From the NCBI RefSeq assembly GCF_020906515.1, contig NC_085850.1, positions 1,736,001-1,800,000 on the forward strand: a stretch of 64,000 nucleotides of DNA, in the 5' to 3' direction. Position numbers and translations under genes: made by a program. This DNA comes from Vanrija pseudolonga (lineage: Eukaryota > Basidiomycota > Tremellomycetes > Trichosporonales > Trichosporonaceae). Numbering within the stretch: position 1 is the stretch's first letter; every line of letters starts with the position of its first letter. Positions 22,800-35,503 of this stretch are shown here, piece after piece. The notes beneath the pieces were generated by a model, which searched no databases, was not told where the DNA came from, and saw only the letters and a list, made by a program, of their open reading frames with translations.

Positions 22800-23196
22800 G
22801 GTGGGTGGGTGTTGATCAGTCCACACACATCGTGCATCAGCGGCTCGTTTATGTACTTACACCGAGCAGCACGGATGACGGTGTCGTAGTCAGCTCTTTC
22901 GCACTCTTCATCGCAGCGGCCATCTTGAAACGCCCGCCTGGCAAGGTTTGGCTTCGAAACTGATGCCCGTCCTCGTTGTCCGCTTGACAACGCACAGCTT
23001 GGCGAGCAGATAGACGCAGGCTTGGCGTGAAGATATACGCAGACGCGGGCTCGCTACCCCGGTGCTGCGGAGCTCAGCTTAGTGTGTGAGTGGGGACCGT
23101 GTCAGTGTCAGTCGGCCTCCTTCACCAATGCCTTATGTTAACGTCGACAAGGGGGCATGAGAACTGCAACTTAACCTTGGGGAGTCTGAAGGCGAC

Positions 23197-23253
23197 TACT
23201 TCTGGGGTGGACGCCTACTTATGGGGTGGACGCTTAGTTCTGGGGTGTGAGTG
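23197..23253. repeat. Three 19-bp tandem units
   Basis: The units are TACTTCTGGGGTGGACGCC (23197-23215), TACTTATGGGGTGGACGCT (23216-23234) and a decayed TAGTTCTGGGGTGTGAGTG (23235-23253). They share the core TGGGGTG. They lie about 400 bp upstream of the lipase-fusion start, where they could act as repeated factor-binding sites. Confidence 0.55.
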
Positions 23254-25037
23254 GTGAGGTGCACAGGCGGCCCAATAGGTGCGTTGAGCGGTATTGAGAT
23301 TGAAGAGCGCATTGAAGAGGTACAGCTGCGTGGTATCTTGTCATATGTACCCCGCTGTGGGGTGCTCCACAAACTTCTGTAGTGGCCTGCGTAGCCACCA
23401 CCCAGACAGTCAATGCACGCGCGCGTGTGTGCGTCACTGCACGCGTCCCTTGCCTACCCACCCACCTCGTCACACGAGCGAGTCACAATGAACTGGGCAT
23501 TCCAAGGCGATGTAGGCGACGTTGCTTTGCTTTGCTAGCAGGCTTGTTACTGCCGCTGGAAGCATTTTGGTCGTGCAGGTGAATGCCGTCAGGGGGTATG
23601 TTTTGATCCGAAGCAAGCAAAAGCGATCAGGCACGGCGATGTTGAGGAGACACGCTGACGCGAATAAGACGACGACGGGAACCCCCACCCACCCAACCAC
23701 AACGACTACTGGCTGGCCACTTCTCCTCCCCGTTAATACCGAGCCAGTCAGCCCGCTCAGGTCCCGGGATGGCACTCGAGCACAATGCCACACGCGTTTC
23801 GATACAAACGGAAGTTTCGACGACGACGACGCCGAGGGGTAGTGAGTGCCATGCACGCTGTGGTTGCTGTGGGGAGCCAGGCAACAGGACAACACCCAGG
23901 GTGCAAGTCTGTGGGAGCCCCCGCTGCCGCGATACCGTTACACCCTCGAGTGTGAATCCAGCGTTGGCTGGCTGGGCTGTCTGTACATAGGGGAGTTGGC
24001 TGCGGCGGTGGGCTGCCGCGACGACGGTGCGCGACGGCGGGCGGGGCGGCGTTTCATTACCCGTCAGTGTGACGCCAAGTGTCATGCGCTTAAACTGCTC
24101 GCGAGAGTGGGCACGAGATGCACAGTTGTCACTGCTGGCGCCGTGCTCTCGCGCTGCTCTCGACGACGGGCAGGCACAGAACACGTGTTGGTGTAAACAG
24201 CGACGTGTATTGAGGATTGTGATGGGTGTGGAGCGAGCGAGGCCAGACCTACGACGCAGCAGCCAGCAGCACGCACAGTCTGGAATCCTAGTAACGCCAC
24301 CCGGCAGGGGCGAGAGCGAGAGCGAACAAGAGCCCCCATTGTTGACACTAGCGCCGTCGTGTGGGTTCATCACCGGAGGGTTGTTGCCTTGTGGTACCCC
24401 GCCGTGACGCGCTCGCCCCGCCTGATGGGCTGGCCTGATGGTGTTGGTGGGTGTTGTCTCTCTCAACTCTAAGTGTATGAAACGCGAGTGCTCTGGGTCA
24501 GGCATGCATCAGGAGAGCGCAAGAGCGGGCAGCGCTGCCACGGCATGTCACCGACAGCAGCCAGACGCCAGCCGACAGCCCCCTTGCCTCGTTGACTTGT
24601 CGTTCCCCTCTCCCCTCTCCCTCCCCCCTCCCGTGTCTCCTGAGTAACAAAGGGCAATAGGTCTCAGAGTAGGCAAGACGCCAGAGGGCCCAGAAAATCG
24701 CCACGAGGGTCCATCAACTGAGTGTTTGCTGATGCATGCCGCGCGTGAGGGCAGAGGGCAGAGGGAGGGCTTGGATCGTGTTGTAATGCATGCGTTCTAG
24801 GAACCTGAATACAATCTGCCTGCTTGCCTGTTGCCCGTTCAAAGGACGCCAAAGCCAATAGACGATGTTACCGGCAGGCAGGTGATGCATTGGTGGGTAC
24901 CCGCAGAACGCGACGACGACACGTCCATCAGTATTGCTTGTGCTGCTGCGGCTGATGCACCTCGTCCTCCTCGTCCTCACTGCCATCACCTTGTTGTTAT
25001 TTTATCGTGCCTCGCAGCACTATTTGTTTGATCACTT

Positions 25038-25475
25038 GTCGTCGTCGTCGTCGTCGCCGTCCGTCACCACTCGCTTGTCTACTTGCAACTCGGTGTGAAG
25101 AAACGCGTCGCCCTTAATCCACGCGCGCGCTGTATTCTGCTTTGCTTGCTGTCTTGGGAAATTGAGCCAGAAGTGCAGTCGACAACCAACCAACCAAGCC
25201 AGCCAACCCAGCCCAGCCAGGCAGCGCGACCGACGCCGCCGCCGCCTCCTCCTTGCCCGTGTTTCAACCCTACTCGCCTCCTCTTTCCGTGTCTGTCTGT
25301 CTGTCGCGACAACCACCCCCCAGTCACAACTTGTGCAACTTGCACTCCCCCTTCTTGTCCCCATCGCATTTCTTCTCATTGTTCCTTTTCAAAGACTCCG
25401 AGGACTCGCACCCAACAGCAGCAGCAGCACACACACGCTCCAACGCGCGCACACACGCACACACACATACCTGAT
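25038..25475. repeat. Simple-sequence tracts in the KIN4 upstream region
   Basis: The tracts include (GTC)6 at 25038-25055, CTGTCTGTCTGTCTGTC near 25290-25310, (CAG)4 near 25415-25428 and (CA)n tracts at about 25429-25475. They are embedded in a pyrimidine-rich strand typical of long fungal leaders. Confidence 0.6.
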
Positions 25476-25768
25476 CTCGCAACACGCGCCCGCAACGACG
25501 GACCAGCCCACCCAACCCCCCCTACCCGGTTAGGTTTGGGCAAGTGTTACCCTATACCAGTCATTCAGCCAGACGAGGCCCCCCATTGTTGGCGCACCCA
25601 CGGCCACCACGGCGCACAGGGCACGCGCGTCGAGCAACCCAACCTTGGACCACCACCACCACCAAACCCAACACCACGCGCGCGCTCGGCTCGCCTGTTG
25701 CACAACCCTTCAACTCTCTGTCCGACCGCGTCCCTCGTCTCAACCAACTAGGCCAAAGAGTCAACAGC

Positions 25769-25880
25769 GTGAGTAACAACTTCACTGTCTCTCTCCAACA
25801 AGTCGCGACAACACACACACAACTCTTTTGCCCTCTCGTCCCTCCCACGCGCTGACAATCTCTCCTCTCAATCCAATCAG
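25769..25880 (+). other. Predicted intron in the KIN4 5' leader
   Basis: GTGAGTAAC at 25769 and a pyrimidine-rich stretch ending in ATCAG at 25880 make a good 112-nt intron about 145 bp before the KIN4 start. No long reading frame crosses it, so it would lie in the untranslated leader. Transcript data would be needed to confirm it. Confidence 0.4.
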
Positions 25881-26023
25881 TCAACCTCTTCTGGCACCGC
25901 CGACTTGCCGCCGCCGCCAACGCCGCCAGCAAGCAAGCAAGGGCCCGTCCACACATCACTCCGCGCGCGGTGCTTCCCCTGGCACATTGCCCGTGTGTGT
26001 CTCGCTGTTGATTGCCACCCTTC

Positions 26024-29000
26024 ATGGCATCGGTCCTCTCCTACAACATGTCCGACCCATTCGCGCAGCCCCAAGTGGCGCGCAGGTCGGTAGATGACCC
26101 TGCGGCGCGTTATCCCACCCCTCCTTTCTCCCCACCGGCTGCTCCAGTTGCTTCTCAGAGCCAACAAGCCTACCCGCAGCAGCAGCAGCAACCGCAGTCG
26201 CAACCCCACCACCAGCATCACTCGTCGCGACAATCGGCGGCGTCGGCATCGACTTCGTCCTCCCGTCACCAGTCGGCAAGGCCCTCATCAGGCGCGTACC
26301 GCCTTGACGAGTTTGGCAGCTACGTCCCCATTCAGGCAAGCGGATCAGCGTCGGCGTCGGGCTCGAGATCGCATCGCTCAAGTCACGCTCCAACAATGCC
26401 CCTACCACAGCCGGGAGACGCATCATCTTTGCCCATTGCACACGGGTCGTCTCACTCGCACTCCAACTCGCAGTCTCAGGCTGTTAGTGCCGCCCAGCGC
26501 AAGCGACAGTCGCACAACCCCAGCTCCGCCATGGACGCTTCTCCCCCGAAGCCAGAGGCCTTGTCGGACGAGTACGTACTGCACCCTTCAGTCTACGCCT
26601 ACAAACTCGCCCACCCAAATCGTCCGATGATCGCCCTTGGGCAGTACATCTTACTTCAAACTTTGGGAGAGGGAGAGTTTGGCAAAGTCAAGCTTGGTGT
26701 TCACAGCGACTACGGCGTGGAGGTCGCAATCAAGTTGATCCGGAGGGGACAGCTGGACGACGAGACGCGTGCAAACAAGGTTGAACGTGAGATTGAAGTG
26801 CTCAAGGTGGGTCGTACTATCGCATCTCGGTGCGATGATCTTGCTGACTAGCTCCATCAGAGCTTGAAACACCCAAACATTGTGCGAATGCTCGACGTAA
26901 TCGACACGGCCAAGTACATCGGCATCGTCCTCGAGTTTGCTGGCGGCGGCGAGCTGTTCGACTACATCCTGGCCAACAGGTACCTCAAGGAGAAGGACGC
27001 ATCACGCCTGTTCGCCCAGCTCATCTCGGGTGTCGACTACCTCCACCAGAAGAACATTGTTCATCGGGATCTGAAGCTCGAGAACCTGTTGCTGGACAAG
27101 CACCGCAACATCATCATTACCGACTTTGGCTTTGCCAACCGCTTCGAGAATGGCGAGAGCGATCTCATGGCGACAAGCTGTGGAAGCCCCTGCTACGCCG
27201 CTCCAGAACTGGTCGTGTCCGAGGGCCTGTATGTCGGTTCGGCTGTCGATGTCTGGTCTTGTGGCGTCATTCTCTACGCCATGCTGTCCGGTTACCTCCC
27301 TTATGACGACGACCCAGCAAACCCAGACGGTGACAACATCAACCTGCTCTACAAGTACATCATGACGACCCCGCTCAACTTCCCTGACCACATGTCCCGG
27401 TTGGCCACGGACCTCTTGCTGATAATGCTGGTCCCGGACCCACAGCAACGGTGCACCATCCCCCAGATTGAAGGCCATCCCTGGCTCGAGAACTACCACG
27501 ACCTCTTCCTGCGTTCTGTCGAGGACCACGAGCACATCTTCACCGAGAACATGTACCGCAAGAGCCTACAGGCAAAGCGCGACTTGGCCCAGCGCAGAAA
27601 GCTACAGCAAGAGGCGAGGTATGCTCGCCACATGCAGCGAAGCCAGAGCTCGGCTCCTGGAACTGGCGGACATGCCAGTTCCTTTGGCGACCAGCCCAGG
27701 CGCAATCGCGAGCAGCGCCATCGCAGCGCTCTTCCCGGCACGTCGACAATGCCCGACTTCACGTACAACGCCGGGCACAGCTCCCACATGTCTACCTCGG
27801 CGTCTGCCCGCTACCCGCTTGCTCCAGCCGACATGGCGCCGTCAGCGTCGTTGCCTTTGACCCCTGTCGCTCCACTCGACGAGGAGGCCCGCGATTCGTT
27901 CCCAGTCGAGGTCTCGCAGTCTGCGCCCAGCGCATCTCCCCTCGAGGCAGCTCCTGCCCCTCCTGCCGCGTACGAGCTCAATGGTGTGGCGGACAAGGCC
28001 CCACAAGTGTTGCATGAGCCCTCGACTCCGACCCGCCCCAAGTCGTCCAAGCCACCCATGTCGGCCAACAAGAATCGTCACACTATTCAGCTCGAATACG
28101 ATGGTGGTGACAACCATGACTGGGAGCGTGTCAAGGCTGATCTGCGGGCGACGCAGACCAAGAACACGACCCTGCCCATCTCGACGCCTTCCACGCCCCC
28201 CAAGCAGGCTCTCAACGTTCCTCAGGCCGGTGACATGGACATCGAGTCGTCGTCCGAGATCGACATGGGCGAGACATTGACACCTGGAGGCGCAGATGAA
28301 GAGGCCGTTACGACGCCAAAGCCAATGGGACCACCCACCTCGGTCTTCGTGGAGGTTACCCCGCCCATTGTTCGTGCCGCAGCCGTCGCGGTCGAATCTC
28401 CCGCCAAGGACACTCAGCCCGTCGCGGTCCAGGTGCAAGAGATGCCGCCTCCTCCTGTCCCAGCTCCTCGAACGCCACCCCCACCGTCCACGCCTTCAAA
28501 GCGGTCTCGCGATGGCGACACGGAGGCAGAGGCGGAGGCCCTTGCCCAACGGGAGCGTCTCGTCTCGACACCCAAGGCAAGCGCGAACGACACTGCTCAG
28601 GTTTCCACCCCTCGTGCTACCCAGGCCACTCCCCGCGGGCCCTCTCGGGACAACGACAAGCTTCCCCCTGGCGCAGCTCCTTCACCCACAAAGGAGGTTC
28701 GTCTCGAACAGACCCCTCCGACGTCGATCACCCCTCTTCCGCCTTTGCCCTCGCAGTCTTCGCAGTCATCTGTACCTGCGCCGCCACCAAAGCGGCCTGG
28801 TAGATCCCGCAAGGGCATGTCTCTCGACAAGTTTGGCCTCGCCAAACTTCTCGGGCAGGCAGACGCCGCCAACAAGAACAACCAGCCTCCTAGGCAAACT
28901 TACATCCCGGTTTCCCAGCATAACAAGAGTGCCTCGGTGGCTTACCCGTCAACTGGGAGTGCCTCTGGTGCTGCGGCCGCTACTGTGGCGGACAAGAAGT

Positions 29001-30530
29001 CGCGTCGCCGCACGGTGCAGCTCTCCAATGGGTACGTAACTCTTGCGTCTCTACCGCCCCCGGAGCTAACAGCCTGTAGACGCGCTGCCACTCCGGACAG
29101 TCAGCACAACGACCAATCCGCGTCTGCTGCGTCGTCGCAGAAGGCCGGCGTTCCCGTACCGGTTGTTAGCACCCAAGGCATCCAGCCTCGCCCTTCCACC
29201 GACCATGGCCAGAGCACCACTTCGTTCATCACGGTGGATGCGCACAACCTCCGTCACTCCGAACACCAGCCGCCTCGCACAGCGTCCAGCAGTGCCGCCA
29301 AGCGTGTCATGGACTGGTTCCGCCGCAAGTCGCTCGCCAAGGACACGTTACTTAACATCAAGGCGTCCAGTGTCCGCGATGACTCTGTTTCGAGTGTCGC
29401 TCAGTCAAACTCGGACCGCAACCATCACTTGGCCGACGTTACCGAGCTGGCTGAGAACCACACCGGCAGAGACTCGCTTGACCACCTCGCCGTCTCTGAG
29501 ACAAGCAGCCTTGCAGGCGACGAGACCGGAGGACCTGCTATCATTATCGGAGAGGTCAAAGAGAAGGAGAAGGAGCCCGTGGCCGAGAAGGAGAAGCCAA
29601 AGGTTACCCTGGTGCCTCCCACTCCGCCTGTGGTCACCGCCAAAGCTCCGACTAGAATCCCTCTGGCTGTTGCCAACAGCAAGGCCAACGCCAGTGTCGT
29701 CAGCATCGACTCAAAGTCGACTACGCCACCGAAGGCCCGGGCAACCGGTGCCCCTACCAGATCCAAGTCGGTACGCGCCCCTGGACCCCACGGCAACAAC
29801 CGCTCTGCTGCTGGTTCGAGTATCGCCTTGGTCTCGGCCCAGTCTGTCGCGGAGGCCCGCGGTCACAACACGAGCACGCCGTCCGCCGAGGAGAACAAGC
29901 TTCGCGTTCACACCGGCCTGGTCGACCAGTCGGCTCTTAGTTCGCGTCCTCCTCCCGAGGTCATGGCAGAGGTCATTCGTGTCCTCCATGGCATGGGCAT
30001 CGACATCAAGCAGGAGACCGAGTACAGACTGCGCTGCACGCGTGTCCGCCGCCGCAAGGCTGGTGCAACTACGTCCATTTCTACTGGCGGATTCGGCAGG
30101 GTGAGTGTTTGGGATGAGGTGTGTGTTGGTAGACCAGCGCTGACAATTACAGTCTGACCGTGGCCTCCCTCTGCCTTCGACTCCCTCTGGTGGCATCTCA
30201 GGCCTCAAGGGCATGCTCCTCCGTCGTGGCAGCTCGTACTCGTCGCAGCACTCGTCGGCACTCGCCCGCAGCGAGAGTGACCTCTTAGCCGCTTCAGCGT
30301 CCACTACCCCGAGCTTTGTGTCGCCCGCCCTTGGCCCAGTGCCAGAGCCAGTCTACGGCGACCACTCGACCGACAGCGGCGACGAAGTCAAGTTTGCCAT
30401 CGAGCTGTGCCGAATCAAGAACCTCAACGGCCTGTATCTGCTCCAGATCAAGCGCCTTCGCGGTTCAGTGTGGTCGTTCAAGTTCATCTACCAGACCATT
30501 GTCGAGCGCTGTGAGACCCTCACCCACTAG
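26024..30530 (+). CDS. KIN4: KIN4-type CAMKL serine/threonine kinase with C-terminal KA1 region
   Basis: Exons are 26024-26806, 26861-29031, 29080-30100 and 30153-30530, giving 1450 residues. A second ATG at 26048 would give 1442. The Gln/Ser-rich N-terminus is disordered. The kinase domain spans about residues 205-465: GEGEFGKVKLG near 214, AIKLI, HRDLKLENLLL near 328, TDFGFANRFE near 347 and TSCGSPCYAAPELVVS in the activation segment. WSCGVILYAMLSGYLPYDDD and the insert DGDNINLLYKYIMTTPLNFP are typical of Kin4/Frk1 kinases. A long Ser/Pro/Thr-rich region follows. The last 45 residues (EVKFAIELCRIKNLNGLYLL and QIKRLRGSVWSFKFIYQTIV) look like a KA1 membrane-binding domain. In yeast Kin4 enforces the spindle-position checkpoint; the role here is inferred. 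The 48-nt third intron has no stop in frame and could be retained. Confidence 0.9.
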
Positions 30531-30941
30531 TCGGTGTATCACCATATCCATGTTCACTTCCCACCACGATCCAACCCAAGATCCTCATGGTCCACCATTC
30601 GTTCGCATGCTATCCAACACGTTCCCCCAACCAACAAGCAAACTACAACAACATTTATCATTGTAATCCCCCAAACCGCTGCCCAGACAATTCGAGGGTT
30701 GCGTGTCGCCGCATCACACAATCCATTGTACATCGTGCTTGGCTCGCAGTAACTTGATACCCTCCGTTCCTTAACCACGCTAGTTCTTGAGATGTCCATG
30801 CAACGTCGGATCACGTCACGCTCACACCCAAGACCATGTTGGCCGCACAATCGTTGCATGTGGAATGGGAGGGGTATACACGGGGGACTTGGTCGTGTCC
30901 CACACAGTACAGCTAGCTAGGAGGAAACAATACACTCTACT
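30531..30941. other. Convergent 3' region, KIN4 / ISWI
   Basis: A 411-bp gap between converging genes with both polyadenylation regions. It has slightly lower GC than the coding flanks and contains CAACAAACTACAACAACATTTATC-like A/C-rich sequence near 30640. No gene recognised. Confidence 0.4.
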
Positions 30942-33900
30942 CTACTTTTTGGCCTTCTTGGACTTGGCCGAAGTCGCGCCAGGTGTCGTGTCACGCGAAG
31001 CACCGCCAGACGACTTGAGGTCGTCAAACGCGCGCTTCTTGCCACCCTTGGCCGGCTTCTTGTCCTCCTCGTCCTTGAAGTCCTTCATGATGCACAGCAG
31101 CAGCGTAGCGCCACGGCGACGGAGCTCTTCTGGCGTGCGAGACTTGAAGAACCAGTCAAAGCGGAACAGGGGCCACTCGCCAACGTCGCGCTTGATGAGC
31201 TCGTAGCAGTCGTCGCGGTCGATGCCGTGGTGGTGCATGCGCACAAGCAGGAAGCGGTCCTCCTCGTCAGAGTACGACTTGCCCTTGTTCTGGCCGTACT
31301 GGAGCTTGAGCTCCTGCATGGGGTACTGATAGGATTTGACCTTCTTGTGAAGGGCGTTGATCCTCTCGTGCTGCTCGCGCAGCTTCTCCTCGCCGGCCTT
31401 GATGCGGTCCATGTACTTTTCGGCGTCCTTGAGTTCCGTGTAGCGCTCAAAGAAGACCTTGGAGTATTCGCGGACCTCCTCCTCGGTCTTGTCCTGGACT
31501 TCCAAGGCGACCTTGTCCAGCGCATCGCGGCCGTACCTCTCGAGACCCTTGATGAAGCTGACAAAGTGGCGACGCTGCCACTCAGAGAATCCATCGGAGA
31601 CGAGGGATTCCTTCTCAAGGTTCTCCTCCTCCGTGAGAGGCTCGGCTGCAGATGTCAGCGTATTGTTGAATACAAGGAGTCAGGCCACTCACCGTTGTTG
31701 ATACGCTCCTGCTCCTCGGCGCGCTCGGCATCAACGTCCTCGGCCGTCTCGCCCTCCTCGGGCTCACGGGCAGGGACAACGTAGTTCTGTGACTTGAGGT
31801 GGTGGTCGTACTCGCGGTTCTGCAACTCGACAAGTCTAGGAGGGAAGAATTGGAAGTCGTTGATGTGAATCTGCTTGGGAGGACGGGGCGCCTTGGGCTT
31901 GTCAGACTTGGGAGCCGACATCTTCATGTTGTCGCGGTAGTACTGGTCGATCGAGTAGTTGCCCTTGCGCTCGCGCTTTGCGGGCTCAATCCAAATGAGC
32001 TTGTTACGCTTGGCCGCAAAGTCCTCGCCTTCCCAGGTGTTGATGAGACTCTCCGACTTGAAGCTGTTGAGGGCGTCGAGGTCCAGACCAGCATACTTGC
32101 TGTTGAGCTCCTTGGTCCTGTCCTCTCCGTTCTTGATAATCTCGTCGATATCCTCGTCAACCATCATGCTGATAGACGAGTTGATGATCTTCTCAGCTCC
32201 GTGCTGGATCATATCAAGCAGCTCATCCTTGTTGGATCCAACTGCGCTTCGTCAGTCGCCTGAGCCTCCAAACAACACCTACGCTTCTGGCCCTGCTGAG
32301 CACGGCCTTCCTGAATAACCAGCTGGTCCAGCTTAAGCTTTTGCGTAGCTCGCTCGAGAATACGCTCCTCCACGGCATCCTGGGTGATGAAGCGGAACAC
32401 GTAGACCTGCTTGGTCTGACCAATACGGTGGGCACGGTCCATGGCTTGTAAATCCGCCTGGGGGTTCCAGTCACTGTCGAAGAGAACAACAATGTCGGCA
32501 GTAACAAGGTTGATACCAAGACCACCAGCACGAGTGGTGAGGAGGAAGATGAACTTTTCGCTGTCAGGAGCGTTGTAGTCGTCGATGGCGTTGATACGCT
32601 CGTCGTGGGGCGTGTTGCCGTCGATACGGCAGTACTTGAACTCTCGGAACTGGCAGTAGTCCTCGAGAATGTCCAGCACACGACTCATCTGCGAGAAGAT
32701 GAGGACACGGGAGCCCTTGGCCTTCATCGACTTGAGGAGCTTGTCAAGAATGACCATCTTGCCGGCATTGTCGATGAGGTGCTCATCGGTAGTGTATGGA
32801 GGTCCAGGCTCGGCACCGTCGAACAGGTAAGGGTGGTTGCAACACTTCCTCAGCTGCATGACAATGTTGAGCAACCTTGTCTTGCCCTCCTTCTTGCCTG
32901 AGGCACCGTTCACCGCGTCAATGTCCTTCTCGAGGAGCATGCGGTACCACTTGCGCTGCATGTCGGTCATGCCGACGTAGAGGTTGATCTCCTTCTTGGG
33001 GAGAAGCGAATGCTCGACATCGGCCTTGACACGACGAAGCAAGAAGGGGCGGAGCACCTTGTGGAGCTGCTTGACAATGGCGTCAGGCTCATCGTCGCCC
33101 TTCGACTTGAACCACTCGTCAAAGTCCTCGCTAGACGAGAAGACGTCTGGGAGAATGAAGTTGAGGAGGGCCCAAAGCTCCTGCAGGTTGTTCTGCAGAG
33201 GAGTACCGGTGATGAGAAGACGACCACGCGAAGCAAAGGTGCGAATGATCTGGCTGAGGAGCGAGTCGACGTTCTTGATACGGTGTGCCTCATCGATGAT
33301 GATGTATTCCCAGCTAAACTTCCTCAGGGTGGACTTTTCACGCAAGCAGATTTCGTACGATGTAATGAGGACATCGAACTGCTGCGTGAGGATGCGGTTG
33401 TTGATGAGATCAAGCTTTGGCGGAATCAGTCTGCGGCTCTCACATTGGGCAGCTAGTGACTCACACGCTCTTCCTTGGTGCCCTGGAGAACCAGGGTGCG
33501 GAAACCGGGCACCCATTTGTTAACTTCACGCGACCAGTTGTCAAGAGTCGACTTGGGAACAACAATAAGATGGGGGCCGCTGATACCACGGTGGAACTTG
33601 AGGTAGCCGAGGAACGAGATTGTCTGCAGAGTCTTACCGAGACCCTGAAAGTGTCAGACAAATATCCGGCGACCTTCAAACCTACCATCTCATCGGCGAG
33701 AATACCGTTGATGCCATTGTGGTGAAGCGATGCCATCCAGTTGAGTCCTTGCACTTGATAGTCGCGCATCTTGCCGCCCTTGACATCTACACCATGTCAG
33801 TCTGACGGGACAGTGGGCTTGGGGCGAGCAAGGTAAACTCACACGCTGGGCTCTCTTCAAAGACGAAGGCCTCGTCATCGCCGTCCTCGTCCTTGAGGAG

Positions 33901-34925
33901 CTCCTCGTCCTCCTCCTTCTCCGACTTGCGGTGTCGGTTGTCGCTGGGAACAATATTAGCTGGATTATTCTTTGATTATTGAAGTATTATACTCACGCCG
34001 CCTTCTTCTTGCCCTTGCTCGCAGTCTGGGCAAGTTGCTCGTCCAACATGGCCGCAAATTCGGGCTCTCGTTGCCTCTGAAGTATCGTCAGCAGCGTTAC
34101 AACGCCTCGAATGCATAGCGATGCATGCTTACCTTGAGGTCAACAAAGTGCTGGAAGAGCTCGGTCTGGCCCAGAAGGTAGTTGAAACGCTTCATCGAGT
34201 CGGCGAGCTACATCAAAGTCAGCGCGCGCCTTGCACTCACAGAAACACTGTACACACCTTGTTCTTCTCAAGTTCGCTCCTCTTCTGGCCAATCTGGTTG
34301 ATCTGCGCCTTTCGCTCGGCTGTGGCATCCTTCCTAGCCTTGGACGCGTCGGCACGCTTCTTGGCCGAAGGAGTCATTTGGCTCTGCAAGGTGGGCATTA
34401 GCACCCGCGGAATCCACCTCCCCAGCCATCCAAACTCACCGAGTCGCCACCGAGCAGGGCCTCCTCATCGAGCTCATCGTCATCGCCCTCATCGTCATCG
34501 AGCTCCTCCTCGTCCTCCGGCGTTTGAGGGCCAGTGTTGATGTGGTGCTGGGGCGTCTTGTCGGAGCCATTCGTCGAGGCCTATCATAAGAAGGGGCGTC
34601 AGCTCTCATGCCGTCAAGTCCCTGCAGCGCAGGCGGACTCCATTCCCCCCAGATCAATGCTCATGGCACAAGGCTGCCTCAGACGCGTCCGAGGCAGCCA
34701 CAATTGCACGCGACACTGGGTTGAAGGAAAACTACTCACTGCTCGCGACATGGAAAGGTCGCGGCTGTCCGGGACATAATCCGAGAGCTTGTCATCGTCG
34801 GCGTTGGCAGCCGCGTTCGCCGCCGCGAGGAGCGGATTCTGTGTGCCACAAGGAGGGACGACATCAGCCAAAGGAAAACAGCCAGGGAGGAGCCGTGCAG
34901 CCCCTGCTGATGATAAGCTCACCAT
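30942..34925 (-). CDS. ISW1: ISWI-family chromatin-remodelling ATPase
   Basis: Twelve exons on the minus strand: 34925-34923, 34838-34740, 34580-34440, 34383-34258, 34207-34133, 34076-33997, 33943-33843, 33786-33686, 33644-33465, 33414-32283, 32241-31693 and 31645-30942, giving 1096 residues. Acidic N-terminus; [11 protein letters not shown] and [19 protein letters not shown] (helicase motifs Q and I); [10 protein letters not shown] (DExH); [46 protein letters not shown] and [20 protein letters not shown] (motifs V and VI); then [14 protein letters not shown] and C-terminal HAND/SANT/SLIDE features ([38 protein letters not shown]). Known role: ATP-dependent nucleosome spacing. The gene symbol is for the family; ISW1 and ISW2 cannot be told apart here. 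The proposed first coding exon is only the ATG. Reading through that 84-nt intron is also open and would add 28 residues. Confidence 0.95.
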
Positions 34926-35503
34926 GACGACGGAAGTGGGCTGTTTTCACGCTCTCGTCCACGACTGATGTGGATGAGAGAAGTGTGTTGAAGGGGGGCA
35001 AGAGTGGATAAGAGGGATGATGTGGAGATGACCACACCTTGTTGGTTGTTGAATCCCATCTGGCCCTCCTCGCGTCCGAGACGCGGTAGACGGAAGTAAA
35101 AACCCACGTGGTTGGCAGGCCTAAACAGGGGAACTAGTGGATCCATTGGCCGCGCCTATTTGAACCCGTTGCTCATCTTGGGTGGCGACGGCGCGCGCGC
35201 TGCACAACACACACTAGACAACCGACGACGACTGGACCACTTTGACCATCCATCTCCTACCCTCGTCGACATCCATTCTTGCAATCTCTACATTGCTCAC
35301 GACTGGCATGGGCCATTAATTCGCTCAAGCCGGCCCCCATCCCTCAGCCTGTTTACGATTTTCAGGCTGCAACTCGGGTCTCGGATCCACAAACTCGCCC
35401 CTCGTCCCGCCGGCTTGTGAACAACCCAACCTAGCTTGTTTCGCGTCCCACATCCCCGCTTGCCCGGCCCTGCACCGCGGTGCAGAGGCTCCTAGAAGCA
35501 ATC
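34926..35503. promoter_or_regulatory. Divergent intergenic region, ISWI / TAF4
   Basis: A 578-bp gap carrying both promoters and leaders. No TATA box seen. The half next to TAF4 is pyrimidine-rich. No gene recognised. Confidence 0.4.

Larger units (their letters stand above)
22800..25768. other. Gene-free stretch of about 3 kb between lipase fusion and KIN4
   Basis: No frame here shows a recognisable domain, good start context or convincing exon joins. The longest is 292 codons on the minus strand at 23627-24505 and is low in hydrophobic structure. The first few hundred bases must contain the lipase-fusion promoter and the rest the KIN4 promoter and leader. Visible structure is limited to the 19-bp tandem repeat at 23197-23253, a CT-rich tract at 24600-24640, and simple repeats at 25038-25475. 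A non-coding transcript is possible but nothing in the sequence proves one. Confidence 0.4.

Noticed and set aside
23627-24505. 292-codon minus-strand frame in the gene-poor stretch
   Set aside because: No domain, no good start context, random-looking composition and no matching exons around it.
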